A stretch of 31,503 nt of DNA from Fimenecus sp051881455. GTDB lineage: Bacteria; Bacillota; Clostridia; Oscillospirales; Acutalibacteraceae. Positions 6,105 through 13,924 of this stretch are shown here, piece after piece. The DNA is taken from assembly GCA_051881455.1 (NCBI GenBank), contig JBJEPX010000071.1, positions 1 through 31,503 of the forward strand, given 5' to 3'. Under the pieces are notes generated by a model. That model was not told the origin of the DNA. It did no database searches and was given only the letters and a program-made list of their open reading frames with translations. How positions within the stretch are numbered: the first letter of the stretch is position 1; every line of letters begins with the position of its first letter. A program made the translations under genes and the position numbers.

Positions 6105-6713
6105 TTAATTTTTGTCTCCGCTCCAAAAAATATAATCCGTAATTAGCATTGCCCTTACGGGAGCGGCCTCGGCGCCGCTGATTTTAACGGGAGGAGCAAC
6201 GAGAAAATAATCTCCCGAATTAACATTTTCCAAATCAAGATTTTCAAGAATTGCAATATTATCCACCATAAGCATTTTGTGGGTTCTGCCGTCCGAGCCC
6301 TCAGGCTCAACGGTCATAGAGTCCGTACCCACAAGAATATATCCCATATATGAAAGCTCGGAAGCCGCAGATTCGTGCAGATAGGCTTTACCGTTACTTT
6401 TAATGAGAATTCTTTTGGCATTTCTCGGGAAATACTCCTCAATAAAAGCGCCCGTTATCATACCCTCAGGGACCTCCACCACCGTGCAGGGACCGATAAA
6501 GGCGTCCGTAGGCACAGAGCATATATCTCCGCCCTCGGGTAGAAAGTGCAGGGGCGAATCCATATGGGTGCCGTTATGCAGACACATTTCCATTTTACTC
6601 AGGTTGTATTCACAACCGTCGTCTATGCTTTTTACCTGCATCAGCAACGGCGAGGGGTCGCCCTCATAAACCTCGGCAGTCATAATATCCTTTGAAATAT
6701 CAATGATTTTCAT
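6105..6713 (-). CDS. Cyclase/kynurenine-formamidase-like metal hydrolase
   Basis: A 202-residue protein of the cyclase family, which includes kynurenine formamidase KynB and bacterial isatin hydrolase-like enzymes. The metal-binding signature HNGTHMDSPLHF is at 46-57, with further conserved LVGTDSMTVEPEG around 126-140. These enzymes hydrolyse amide or cyclic substrates with Mn2+ or Zn2+. No other tryptophan-degradation gene is nearby, so the substrate is unknown. A GGGGGAAG ribosome binding site supports the ATG. It has its own promoter and heads a likely transcript with the two chromate-family genes. Confidence 0.85.
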   Translation of the reverse strand: MKIIDISKDIMTAEVYEGDPSPLLMQVKSIDDGCEYNLSKMEMCLHNGTHMDSPLHFLPEGGDICSVPTDAFIGPCTVVEVPEGMITGAFIEEYFPRNAKRILIKSNGKAYLHESAASELSYMGYILVGTDSMTVEPEGSDGRTHKMLMVDNIAILENLDLENVNSGDYFLVAPPVKISGAEAAPVRAMLITDYIFWSGDKN

Positions 6714-6736
6714 TTTCTTCCCCCTGTCTTTTAATG

Positions 6737-6775
6737 AGAATACAATATTCTATCATATTGTGCCCCACTTTTCAA
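6737..6775 (-). promoter_or_regulatory. Promoter of cyclase-chromate genes with inverted repeat
   Basis: On the minus strand TTGAAA (6770-6775) and TAGAAT (6747-6752) are 17 bases apart, a good sigma-A-type promoter about 30 bases before the cyclase start codon. An inverted repeat with 6-bp arms, AGAATA-CAA-TATTCT (6737-6751), overlaps the -10 box and start point and could bind a repressor. It would let the cyclase and transporter genes be controlled apart from leuS and rlmA. Confidence 0.55.
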
Positions 6776-6786
6776 TCGCGCGGCGG

Positions 6787-7611
6787 TTATATCTTCTCAT
6801 ACACCAAAAAGTCAAAATGTATTTCCGTTATGACCGTTCCTGCCGCCCGAAGCTTTTCCGAGGCGGATTTTTCACTCTTATAATAATACGGCGTCATTTT
6901 AAACAGATTTACAAGCTCCTCGCCCTGCACATCAATAGTATTTTTAACCGTAAATCTATCTATAAACCTAAAGCCTTCATATTCCGTGTTTTTTTCTTCA
7001 TTTTCATATACATCTTCATACAAAAGCTCTTTTATTCCCATAAGATGACGCTTACCGGGGACGGCATATATTATATATCCGTCCTTTTTCAGCACCCTGT
7101 GCAGTTCTTTTTCCGTCATGGGAGCAAAAATATTCAGCGCTATGTCAAAGGAATTACTTATGACAGGCATATCAAAACAGCTTGCCACGGCAAAGTGAAT
7201 ATTCTTGTATTTTGATGATGCAGAGCGCACCGCCTCTTTGGAAATATCAAAGCCGTAAATCGTATAGTCAATTTTTAACTCATCAAGGTATTCCGTAAGT
7301 CTTCCGTCATAATACCCCTCGCCGCATCCGCAGTCAAGGATAGTTAAATTTTGTCTATCTTTTGAAAGCGCCGCTACAATTTTGTTAAGTTCGTCTGAAA
7401 AAAGCCTGTATTTTCCGCCCTCTAAAAATTCACGGCGTGAAAGCACCATTTCCTTTGAGTCGCCGGGGTTATGGGAATGGCGGCGGTTAACAGGCAACAG
7501 ATTAACATATCCCTGCCTTGCCATATCAAAGGAATGACCGTTTTTGCAAGCATATGCTTTTTCACTGATATTCAGTTGTTCCTTACATACGGGACAAGTG
7601 AAAAGTGACAT
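6787..7611 (-). CDS. rlmA: RlmA-type 23S rRNA guanine-N1 methyltransferase
   Basis: A 274-residue SAM-dependent enzyme. The N-terminus carries the zinc site of the RlmA family (C6, C9, C22, H26: FTCPVCK...CKNGH), then the Rossmann SAM motif ILDCGCGEGYY at 91-101 and the later NIFAPMTEKELHRVLKKDG. Family members methylate N1 of G745 or G748 in 23S rRNA helix 35; the Gram-positive type (RlmAII/TlrB) affects macrolide binding. Which guanine is used cannot be told. A GTG at 7623 gives 4 more residues, but the ATG at 7611 has GAGG 6 bases upstream and matches the usual MSLFTCPVC beginning. It lies downstream of leuS, separated by a GC-rich hairpin. Confidence 0.85.
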   Translation of the reverse strand: MSLFTCPVCKEQLNISEKAYACKNGHSFDMARQGYVNLLPVNRRHSHNPGDSKEMVLSRREFLEGGKYRLFSDELNKIVAALSKDRQNLTILDCGCGEGYYDGRLTEYLDELKIDYTIYGFDISKEAVRSASSKYKNIHFAVASCFDMPVISNSFDIALNIFAPMTEKELHRVLKKDGYIIYAVPGKRHLMGIKELLYEDVYENEEKNTEYEGFRFIDRFTVKNTIDVQGEELVNLFKMTPYYYKSEKSASEKLRAAGTVITEIHFDFLVYEKI

Positions 7612-7640
7612 TTTTAACCTCACGGTAAAATATACGGAAA

Positions 7641-7665
7641 CGGCGGGAGCAAGCCCCCACCGCCC
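7641..7665. repeat. GC-rich palindromic repeat copy
   Basis: A degenerate copy of the GGCGGGGGCTTGCCCCCGCC palindrome found twice at 26113-26183. It can form a hairpin on the minus-strand transcript between leuS and rlmA. No strong U-tract follows, so it may only weaken read-through or protect the leuS mRNA end. Confidence 0.5.
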
Positions 7666-7676
7666 TGATTTTTGTT

Positions 7677-10085
7677 TTATTTTGCAACTATATTGACAAG
7701 CTTACCCTTGACATAAATCTCTTTAATAATGTTTTTGTCTTGAAGCTCTGCCATAATTTTTTCGTCCGCTTTCGCCATATTGAGGGCTTCTGCCTGTTCA
7801 ATATCAGCAGGAACATTAAGCTTTGCGCGGATTTTGCCGTTAATCTGCACTACAATCTCTATTGTATCGTCAACGCACTTTGACTCGTCATATGAGGGCC
7901 AAACGCCGTCGGCGGCAAGCATTTTGCCGAAGCCGCAAGTTTCCCACATCTCCTCTGTAACGTGAGGAGCAAAGGGATTGACAAGGAGCAAAAGTGTTTT
8001 AAGCTCGGCACGGTTTATTGCGCCCTTATCGTAAATGTTGTTAAGAAGCGTCATAAGCGCCGCAATAGCAGTGTTGTATTTAAGAGTTTCAATATCCTCG
8101 GTAACTTTTTTCGTCGTTTTGTGGAAAGCGGAGGAAAGCTCCTTTGAATACTCCTCGCCATCTGTGAGGATTTCCTGCAAATTCCATATTCTGTCGATAA
8201 AGCGCTTACAGCCCTTAACCGAGCTTTCTGACCAAGGAGCCGCTTTTTCATAGTCGCCCATAAAGAGAACATAGGTACGCAGAACATCGGCACCGTAAAC
8301 ATCAACAACCTCGTTGGGGTCGATAACATTTCCTCTTGACTTACTCATTTTAACGCCGTCGGGTCCTAAGATAAGTCCCTGCGCCGTTCTCTTTGCATAG
8401 GGCTCCTCATAAGGAACAAGCCCTAAATCGTAAAGGAATTTATACCAGAAGCGTGAATAGATAAGGTGGCGTGTAACATGCTCCATACCGCCGTTATACC
8501 AATCAACAGGCATCCAATATTTAAGTTTTTCCATATTGGCGAACTCGTTGTCATTATGGGGGTCAACATAGCGAAGGAAATACCAGGAAGAGCCTGCCCA
8601 CTGAGGCATTGTATCTGTTTCTCTCTTTGCGTCGCCGCCGCACTTGGGGCACTTGCAGTTTACATAGGAGTCAATTTTTGCAAGGGGACTCTCACCGTCT
8701 GTTCCCGGCTCAAAGTTTTTAACCTCGGGCAGTCTTAACGGCAGTTCCTCATAGGGAACGGCAACCATACCGCACTTTTCGCAGTGAACTATTGGGATAG
8801 GCTCGCCCCAATAACGCTGACGGTTAAATGCCCAATCCTTCATTTTGTACTGAACGCCGCCCTCGCCGATACCTTTTTCCTGCAAATACTCTATCATTTT
8901 CGCAATGGAATCCTTTTTGTTATCCATTCCGTTCAAGAAGCCTGAGTTGACCATTTCGCCGTCGCCTGTATAAGCCTCTTTTGAAATGTCGCCGCCCTTT
9001 ATGACCTCAATAATGTCTATACCGAATTTCTTTGCAAAGTCATAGTCACGGTCGTCATGAGCAGGAACAGCCATAATTGCGCCTGTACCGTAGCCCATCA
9101 TTACATAGTCGGATATGTAAATGGGAATATCCTTGCCGTTGACAGGATTTTTAGCCGTAATTCCGCTGATTTTAACGCCTGTTTTGTCCTTTACAAGCTG
9201 TGTGCGCTCAAACTCCGTTTTCTTTGCGCACTCGGCACGGTATGATTTTATCTCGTCCATATTTGAAATTTTATCGCTGTATTTATCAATTATGGGGTGC
9301 TCAGGCGCCATAACCATAAAGGTTACGCCGAAGAGCGTATCGGGACGCGTTGTGTATATTTTAAGCTGTTCGGGGATTTCGTTAAGCGAGAAATTTACAA
9401 AAGCACCTCTTGATTTACCAATCCAATTCACCTGCTGAAGCTTAACATTGGGAAGATAATCCACCTTTTCAAGACCTTCAAGAAGCTTATCCGCATATTC
9501 GGTAATGCGCAGATACCAAACATCCTTTGACTTTTGAACAACATCACTGTGGCAGATGTCGCACTTACCGCCCTGTGAATCCTCATTTGAAAGGACAACC
9601 TTACATGAGGGGCAGTAGTTAACGAGAGTTTTATCACGGAAAGCAAGTCCGTTTTCAAACATTTTAAGGAAAATCCACTGTGTCCACTTATAATAATTTT
9701 CATCGGTTGTATCAACAACTCTGTTCCAATCGAAAGAAAAGCCCACTTTTTTAAGCTGACTTGTGAATTTTTCAATATTTGTATCCGTTACCTGACGGGG
9801 GTGAATACCTGTTTTGATAGCATAGTTTTCCGTGGGGAGTCCGTAAGCATCAAAGCCTATGGGGAACAGCACATTGTAGCCTTGGAGTCTTCTTTTACGG
9901 GATACAACTTCAAGTCCCGAATAAGCCTTGATGTGACCTACATGCATACCTGCGCCTGAGGGATAGGGGAACTCAACAAGCCCGTAAAACTTGGGTTTAT
10001 CGGAATTATCCTGCGCATTGAAAACGCCTGCCTCTGCCCATCTTTCCTGCCATTTCTTCTCTGCATTTTTAAAATCGTAATTCAT
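7677..10085 (-). CDS. leuS: Leucyl-tRNA synthetase
   Basis: Charges tRNA(Leu) with leucine in the cytoplasm. The protein has 802 residues, normal for bacterial LeuRS. Class I signatures are present: HVGH at 48-51 (HIGH type, in YPSGAGMHVGH) and KMSKS at 579-583. Between them lie a zinc-type cysteine cluster (CPSCKVV...CDICH) and the editing domain with TTRPDTLFG. The anticodon-binding C-terminal part ends normally. An AAGG site precedes the ATG. It is the last gene of the nadD-yqeK-rsfS cluster, 35 bases after rsfS. Confidence 0.98.
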   Translation of the reverse strand: MNYDFKNAEKKWQERWAEAGVFNAQDNSDKPKFYGLVEFPYPSGAGMHVGHIKAYSGLEVVSRKRRLQGYNVLFPIGFDAYGLPTENYAIKTGIHPRQVTDTNIEKFTSQLKKVGFSFDWNRVVDTTDENYYKWTQWIFLKMFENGLAFRDKTLVNYCPSCKVVLSNEDSQGGKCDICHSDVVQKSKDVWYLRITEYADKLLEGLEKVDYLPNVKLQQVNWIGKSRGAFVNFSLNEIPEQLKIYTTRPDTLFGVTFMVMAPEHPIIDKYSDKISNMDEIKSYRAECAKKTEFERTQLVKDKTGVKISGITAKNPVNGKDIPIYISDYVMMGYGTGAIMAVPAHDDRDYDFAKKFGIDIIEVIKGGDISKEAYTGDGEMVNSGFLNGMDNKKDSIAKMIEYLQEKGIGEGGVQYKMKDWAFNRQRYWGEPIPIVHCEKCGMVAVPYEELPLRLPEVKNFEPGTDGESPLAKIDSYVNCKCPKCGGDAKRETDTMPQWAGSSWYFLRYVDPHNDNEFANMEKLKYWMPVDWYNGGMEHVTRHLIYSRFWYKFLYDLGLVPYEEPYAKRTAQGLILGPDGVKMSKSRGNVIDPNEVVDVYGADVLRTYVLFMGDYEKAAPWSESSVKGCKRFIDRIWNLQEILTDGEEYSKELSSAFHKTTKKVTEDIETLKYNTAIAALMTLLNNIYDKGAINRAELKTLLLLVNPFAPHVTEEMWETCGFGKMLAADGVWPSYDESKCVDDTIEIVVQINGKIRAKLNVPADIEQAEALNMAKADEKIMAELQDKNIIKEIYVKGKLVNIVAK

Positions 10086-10120
10086 TTATATTCAACCTTC
10101 TTTGTGGTGTAATTTGCTTT

Positions 10121-10474
10121 TTATTCTTTGATTATACCGCTTAAATCAACATCTTTTGCATCGCCCCAAAGGTGTTCAAGATTAAAGAGCTCACGCTGGT
10201 CGGCGGTGAAAAGATGGATTACAACCGTGCCGTAATCAAGGAGTATCCAGCCTGTTGTTTTGCCCTCAATATGGTTGGGCTCAACGCCAAGCTTTGTAAG
10301 AGCGTCCTCAACCTCATCGGCAAGGGCACGGATATGAGTACCCGAAGTACCTGTTGCAATTATAAAGTAATCTGCAACAACAGTCAAATCCGTTATTTCA
10401 AGTGCTTTTATATCCATCGCCTTTTTGTTATCAAGGACGGTGACTGCGTTTTTCAGAAGTTCTGTTCTTTCCAT
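10121..10474 (-). CDS. rsfS: Ribosome silencing factor RsfS
   Basis: A 117-residue protein of the RsfS/Iojap family, which binds L14 on the 50S subunit and blocks subunit joining when nutrients are short. Conserved family segments are visible: DIKALEITDLTVVADYFIIA, then the EGKTTGWILLDYGTVVIHLF core, and the end REFYxLE-like RELFNLEHLWGDA. It starts one base after the yqeK stop (TAA-T-ATG), so translation is probably coupled. The order nadD-yqeK-rsfS is conserved in Firmicutes. Confidence 0.95.
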   Translation of the reverse strand: MERTELLKNAVTVLDNKKAMDIKALEITDLTVVADYFIIATGTSGTHIRALADEVEDALTKLGVEPNHIEGKTTGWILLDYGTVVIHLFTADQRELFNLEHLWGDAKDVDLSGIIKE

Positions 10475-10475
10475 A

Positions 10476-11051
10476 TTATTTTATCCTTTCTGCCAGATAG
10501 TTAAATGCTTTTACTGTGTCAATATGAATGGGTCGGCATTTTCTTGCGTTATCCTCTATTGTAAAGGATAAACCCCGAAGCACGGTGCGGTCAAGGTCTT
10601 TTTCTGCAAGGGCACGAACCTCATTTACATCGGGATATTCTCTGTCAGCCGAGGTTAAATCCGCCGCATAGATAATTTTTTCCAAAAGCGTCATATCCTC
10701 TTTGCCCGTTGTGTGGTATCTTACCGACGAAAGGATTTCACCGTCTGTCACACCGAGCACCTTTCGTAAATAAACCTCACCTGCAACGGCATGAAGGGTA
10801 ACGGTTATCTTTTTTTCACTTTCCGTCAACACCTGACCGTCGCTTTCAATCAGTTCAATCATTTTTTCGGGAGGCTCATAACGCATAATATCGTGGATAA
10901 GCCCTGCTGTGTAGGCTTTTTCACTGTCCCCGCCAAAAATTTCGGCAAGTTCCTTTGCTTTTTCTGCCACGCATATGGAATGATAGAGCCTTTGAGGTGT
11001 GAGCCGTGTTTTGAGAATTTCAAGAAACTCTTTATTCCTTGCCGTATCCAT
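10476..11051 (-). CDS. yqeK: YqeK-type HD-domain diadenosine tetraphosphatase
   Basis: A 191-residue HD hydrolase. Metal ligands are H24 (RLYHSICVAE), H53-D54 (AGLIHDIMRYEPP) and later histidine/aspartate positions (VRYHTTG, KIIYAADLTS). YqeK enzymes split Ap4A symmetrically into two ADP, removing a stress-linked dinucleotide. The start overlaps the end of nadD by 20 bases in another frame, and its only ribosome-binding-like GGAG is 13 bases away, so coupled re-initiation is likely. Confidence 0.92.
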   Translation of the reverse strand: MDTARNKEFLEILKTRLTPQRLYHSICVAEKAKELAEIFGGDSEKAYTAGLIHDIMRYEPPEKMIELIESDGQVLTESEKKITVTLHAVAGEVYLRKVLGVTDGEILSSVRYHTTGKEDMTLLEKIIYAADLTSADREYPDVNEVRALAEKDLDRTVLRGLSFTIEDNARKCRPIHIDTVKAFNYLAERIK

Positions 11052-11658
11052 ATAGCTTATGACTCTCCATATATTCTATTATTTCCGGCTCACAAAGCCC
11101 GTAAATGCTTTTTTTCGCCTTTATCATATCTCGGATTTCCCCCGAGCTTACCGCAAAGGCATCAAGAGGGGAGATGTGTATATTCTTCCCGTCAAGTCCG
11201 TTAATATAAATTCCCAATCGGTCAAAAGCATATGCACGAAGCACCTTTATACTGTCCTCCGTGTTTCTTGACGCAACACAAATGTGGCATTTTTCCAAAA
11301 GTTCTTTGTGCTTGTACCATTTATGAAACATCAAAAACATATCGGAGCCGATAATCAAATACAGTTCGTCGGTGGGATATTGTTTCTTTAATTCGTCAAC
11401 GGTGAAAACGGTGTAGCTGTCGCTCTCTCTGTCCATTTCCATGGTGCTTATCTCAAACTTGGGATTTTTAAACGCCATTTTGCACATGGCAAGGCGGTCT
11501 TTGTTATCCGCAAGCTCATCGCATCTTTTATGGGTGGGGATTTTGTTGGGAATTATGAGAACCTTATCAAGCTCCAACTCCTCTGTGAGCGTTTCAATCA
11601 TTCTTGCGTGGCCCTTGTGGGGTGGATTAAAGGTTCCGCCGAAAATACCGATTTTCAT
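11032..11658 (-). CDS. nadD: Nicotinate-nucleotide adenylyltransferase
   Basis: Transfers AMP from ATP to nicotinate mononucleotide in NAD synthesis. A 208-residue protein with the nucleotidyltransferase signature GGTFNPPHKGH at 7-17 and the second ATP-binding segment VSSGEIRDMI in place of the usual ISSTxIR. The middle contains LIIGSDMF and HKWYKHKELL as in other NadD proteins. It starts 2 bases after the yhbY stop and overlaps yqeK. Confidence 0.95.
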   Translation of the reverse strand: MKIGIFGGTFNPPHKGHARMIETLTEELELDKVLIIPNKIPTHKRCDELADNKDRLAMCKMAFKNPKFEISTMEMDRESDSYTVFTVDELKKQYPTDELYLIIGSDMFLMFHKWYKHKELLEKCHICVASRNTEDSIKVLRAYAFDRLGIYINGLDGKNIHISPLDAFAVSSGEIRDMIKAKKSIYGLCEPEIIEYMESHKLYGYGKE

Positions 11659-11660
11659 AA

Positions 11661-11972
11661 TTATTTTCTTCCTTTATTTGCCTTTTTCTTCTCGTCTTTA
11701 TGAAGCTCGGGATTGTAACGGTAGAAAATCATACTGCCGCCGATTACGCCAACACATTCGCTGTTTGTTGCCTCAGCAAGCTTTTGTGCGATTTCCTTCG
11801 GCTTTTCAGGTGCTGTTTCCAAAAGCACCTTGATTTTTATAAGTTCACGGGCTGTGAGTGCATCATCGGTCTGCTTTATGAGGGCATCTGAAATTCCGCC
11901 CTTGCCCACCTGAAAAAGGGGCTGCATTGTGTTCGCCTGACCTCTTAATTCTGCTCTTTCTTTGCTTGTCAT
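11661..11972 (-). CDS. yhbY: YhbY/CRM-domain RNA-binding protein
   Basis: A 103-residue protein made of one CRM domain. Family marks are LRGQANTMQPLFQVGKGG (GxxG-type RNA-binding loop near residue 24) and VGVIGGSMIFYRYNPELH near the end. YhbY associates with the pre-50S ribosome. An AGGAGAA site lies upstream of the ATG. It is the first gene of the yhbY-nadD-yqeK-rsfS-leuS cluster, and the 125-base gap before it carries a palindromic repeat and no clear promoter. Confidence 0.92.
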   Translation of the reverse strand: MTSKERAELRGQANTMQPLFQVGKGGISDALIKQTDDALTARELIKIKVLLETAPEKPKEIAQKLAEATNSECVGVIGGSMIFYRYNPELHKDEKKKANKGRK

Positions 11973-12010
11973 ACAATTCTCCTATATTTCTTTCGTAAAT
12001 GTCGGTCTCG

Positions 12011-12056
12011 GCTCCCCTGAAAGGGGAGCTGTCAACAATGTTGACTGAGGGGTTAT
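12011..12056. repeat. Two-hairpin palindromic repeat, copy A
   Basis: An 8-bp stem GCTCCCCT/AGGGGAGC with loop GAA is followed by a second stem GTCAAC/GTTGAC with loop AAT, then GAGGGGTTATT. It matches the repeat at 26201-26245 in plan and in most bases, with paired changes that keep both stems. Such units are common between genes of gut Clostridia. It could act as an mRNA end or processing structure between rdgB and yhbY. Confidence 0.65.
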
Positions 12057-12097
12057 TCGACAAACCTGTAATTTACATTCTTTTCTACATTTATGCT

Positions 12098-12685
12098 TTA
12101 CAAATATTTCGGCAATTCTTTTACAAATTTTCTTAATGCGTTGCCTCTGTGGGAAAGCTTGTCTTTTTCCTCGGCTGAAAGTTCACCGAAAGTTTTTTCC
12201 CCCACCAAAAACAAGGGGTCGTAACCGAAACCGCCGTTGCCGCGCACCTCGTTTGCGATTATGCCCTCGCACTCGCCCCGAACGGTAAAATGCCGTCCGT
12301 CGGGGAAGCAACAGCAAACACAGCTTACAAACCGTGCCGTTCTTTTTTCTGGCGGTACATCTTTTAAAAGAGATAACAGCTTTTCGTTATTCTTTTTATC
12401 GTTTCCGTGTTCACCGCCGAACCGTGCGGAGTAAACACCGGGTGCACCGTCAAGGAAATCCACCATAAGCCCCGAATCGTCCGCCACGCAGACCATTCCG
12501 CTTTCCTTACAACCGCTATCTGCCTTTAAAAATGCGTTTTCTTCAAAGGTTGTGCCTGTTTCCTCAACATCGGAAAGCTCTATTCCCGCCATTTCGGCAG
12601 TTAAAACATTTATGCCCAAGGGAGCTAAAATTCTTTGAAGCTCCGCCTGTTTTTTCATATTATGAGTTGCGATTAAAAAGTCCAA
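12098..12685 (-). CDS. rdgB: XTP/dITP pyrophosphatase (RdgB/HAM1)
   Basis: Removes non-canonical purine triphosphates (dITP, XTP) by hydrolysis to monophosphates. The family core is intact: DFLIATHN at the start, VADDSGLMVDFLDGAPGVYS in the centre, NGGFGYDPLF, and the C-terminal SHRGNALRKF. The open frame runs to 12817, but the family N-terminus begins right at a TTG at 12685 with GAAGGG five bases upstream. That start gives 195 residues, the usual length, and lies inside the end of ftsY (26-base overlap, different frame), suggesting coupled translation. Confidence 0.93.
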   Translation of the reverse strand: MDFLIATHNMKKQAELQRILAPLGINVLTAEMAGIELSDVEETGTTFEENAFLKADSGCKESGMVCVADDSGLMVDFLDGAPGVYSARFGGEHGNDKKNNEKLLSLLKDVPPEKRTARFVSCVCCCFPDGRHFTVRGECEGIIANEVRGNGGFGYDPLFLVGEKTFGELSAEEKDKLSHRGNALRKFVKELPKYL

Positions 12686-13859
12686 AGAAACCCTTCTTTC
12701 TCTTTTTGTCAGGCTCGTTATCTTCAGTTTCTTCCTCGTTTGATGGCTCTTCCTCAACGGGTTCTTCCTCGTCTGCCGTTTCTTCGGGTGTTTCCTCCAC
12801 GGGTTCAGCTTCCTCAAACATCTCGTTTACCGTTTCGACGAAATCGGAGATAATTTCATTGACCACTTCTGTTTCGCTCACGGTGTCACTATGGGCAGGA
12901 GATTCGCTTTCCGGCTTATCAAGGGAAATATCCTCTTCCTCTGTATAATCTATCTTATCAAAAAGTCCGTCTGCAAAGGCGGCAGGGTTAAAGGGCTGTA
13001 AATCGTCAATCTGCTCACCAACGCCGATAAACTTAACAGGTATTCCAAGCTCATTCTTGATTGCCAGCACAACGCCGCCGCGAGCCGTACCGTCAAGCTT
13101 TGTCAACACAATTCCCGTAATATCGGCAACCGCCTTAAACTCCTTTGCCTGATTAACTGCGTTCTGCCCTGTTGTTGCGTCCAGCACCAAAAGCACCTCA
13201 CGGTCGGAATAGGGAAGTTCACGGTCAATAACACGGTAAATCTTGTTAAGCTCGTCCATAAGATTTTTCTTGTTATGGAGCCTGCCTGCCGTGTCGATAA
13301 TTATTATTTCGCTGTCCCTTGCCTTTGCGGCGTTAATTGTATCGAATACAACTGCGGCAGGGTCAGCGCCCTCTTTGTGCTTGACAATATCAACGCCTGC
13401 GCGGTCAGCCCAGATTTGAAGCTGGTCAATAGCCGCCGCACGGAAAGTATCGGCAGCACCTAAAATCACGCTTTTGCCCTGTGCCTTATACATTGATGCC
13501 ATTTTGCCGATTGTTGTAGTTTTGCCAACGCCGTTAACGCCGATTACAAGGATAATTGAGGGGACGGTTATAAGCCCCATATCCTCGCCGCCGTAAAGCA
13601 TTTCGGCAACAATATCCTTAATCTTTTGACGGATTTCAGCGGAATTTTTGATTTTGCCCTTTGAAACCTCGTCACGGAGTTTCTCGGTTATCTCAACGGC
13701 GGTGGTAACTCCCACATCGCCCATAACGAGTATCTCTTCAAGCTCTGTATAAAGGTCGTCGGTAACCTCGTCAAAGCTATCAAGCATATCGTCAATGGCG
13801 CCTGCCATTTTATTTCTTGTTTTCGTAAGTCCGAAATTTATTTTTTTGAAAATTCCCAT
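12660..13859 (-). CDS. ftsY: FtsY, signal recognition particle receptor, acidic C-terminal tail
   Basis: A 399-residue SRP receptor GTPase that docks ribosome-SRP complexes at the membrane. The NG domain begins at the N-terminus (MGIFKKINFGLTKTRNKM). G motifs: GVNGVGKTT (107-115), DTFRAAA (137-143), DTAGR and TKLDGTARGG. The GTPase ends near 301. An unusual tail of about 98 residues follows: very rich in glutamate, then KKRKKGFFGLFNRNS. In E. coli the acidic domain precedes NG; here it follows it, ending in a basic-aromatic patch like FtsY N-terminal membrane anchors. The ATG at 13859 has AAAGGAA upstream; the longer frame to 13913 adds residues without family likeness. smc lies 65 bases upstream and rdgB overlaps the end. 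Confidence 0.95.
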   Translation of the reverse strand: MGIFKKINFGLTKTRNKMAGAIDDMLDSFDEVTDDLYTELEEILVMGDVGVTTAVEITEKLRDEVSKGKIKNSAEIRQKIKDIVAEMLYGGEDMGLITVPSIILVIGVNGVGKTTTIGKMASMYKAQGKSVILGAADTFRAAAIDQLQIWADRAGVDIVKHKEGADPAAVVFDTINAAKARDSEIIIIDTAGRLHNKKNLMDELNKIYRVIDRELPYSDREVLLVLDATTGQNAVNQAKEFKAVADITGIVLTKLDGTARGGVVLAIKNELGIPVKFIGVGEQIDDLQPFNPAAFADGLFDKIDYTEEEDISLDKPESESPAHSDTVSETEVVNEIISDFVETVNEMFEEAEPVEETPEETADEEEPVEEEPSNEEETEDNEPDKKRKKGFFGLFNRNS

Positions 13860-13924
13860 AACAATTTCCTTTCGAGAAGAAGATACACGAGTTACCGTCG
13901 CAAAAAAGTGCAAGATAAGTAATT

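Noticed and set aside
12031..12045. TTGACA on the minus strand before yhbY as a -35 box
   Set aside because: It is part of a repeat stem and no -10 box lies 16-18 bases downstream; the same stem in the other copy has different bases.
11863..12063. Minus-strand frame across the repeat before yhbY
   Set aside because: It spans the palindromic repeat and overlaps the true yhbY start in another frame; no family likeness.
12660..12953. Frameshift as the cause of the ftsY tail
   Set aside because: The tail has strong, consistent composition, a basic-aromatic end and a normal stop overlapping rdgB, which argues for a real coding region; not fully excluded without relatives.
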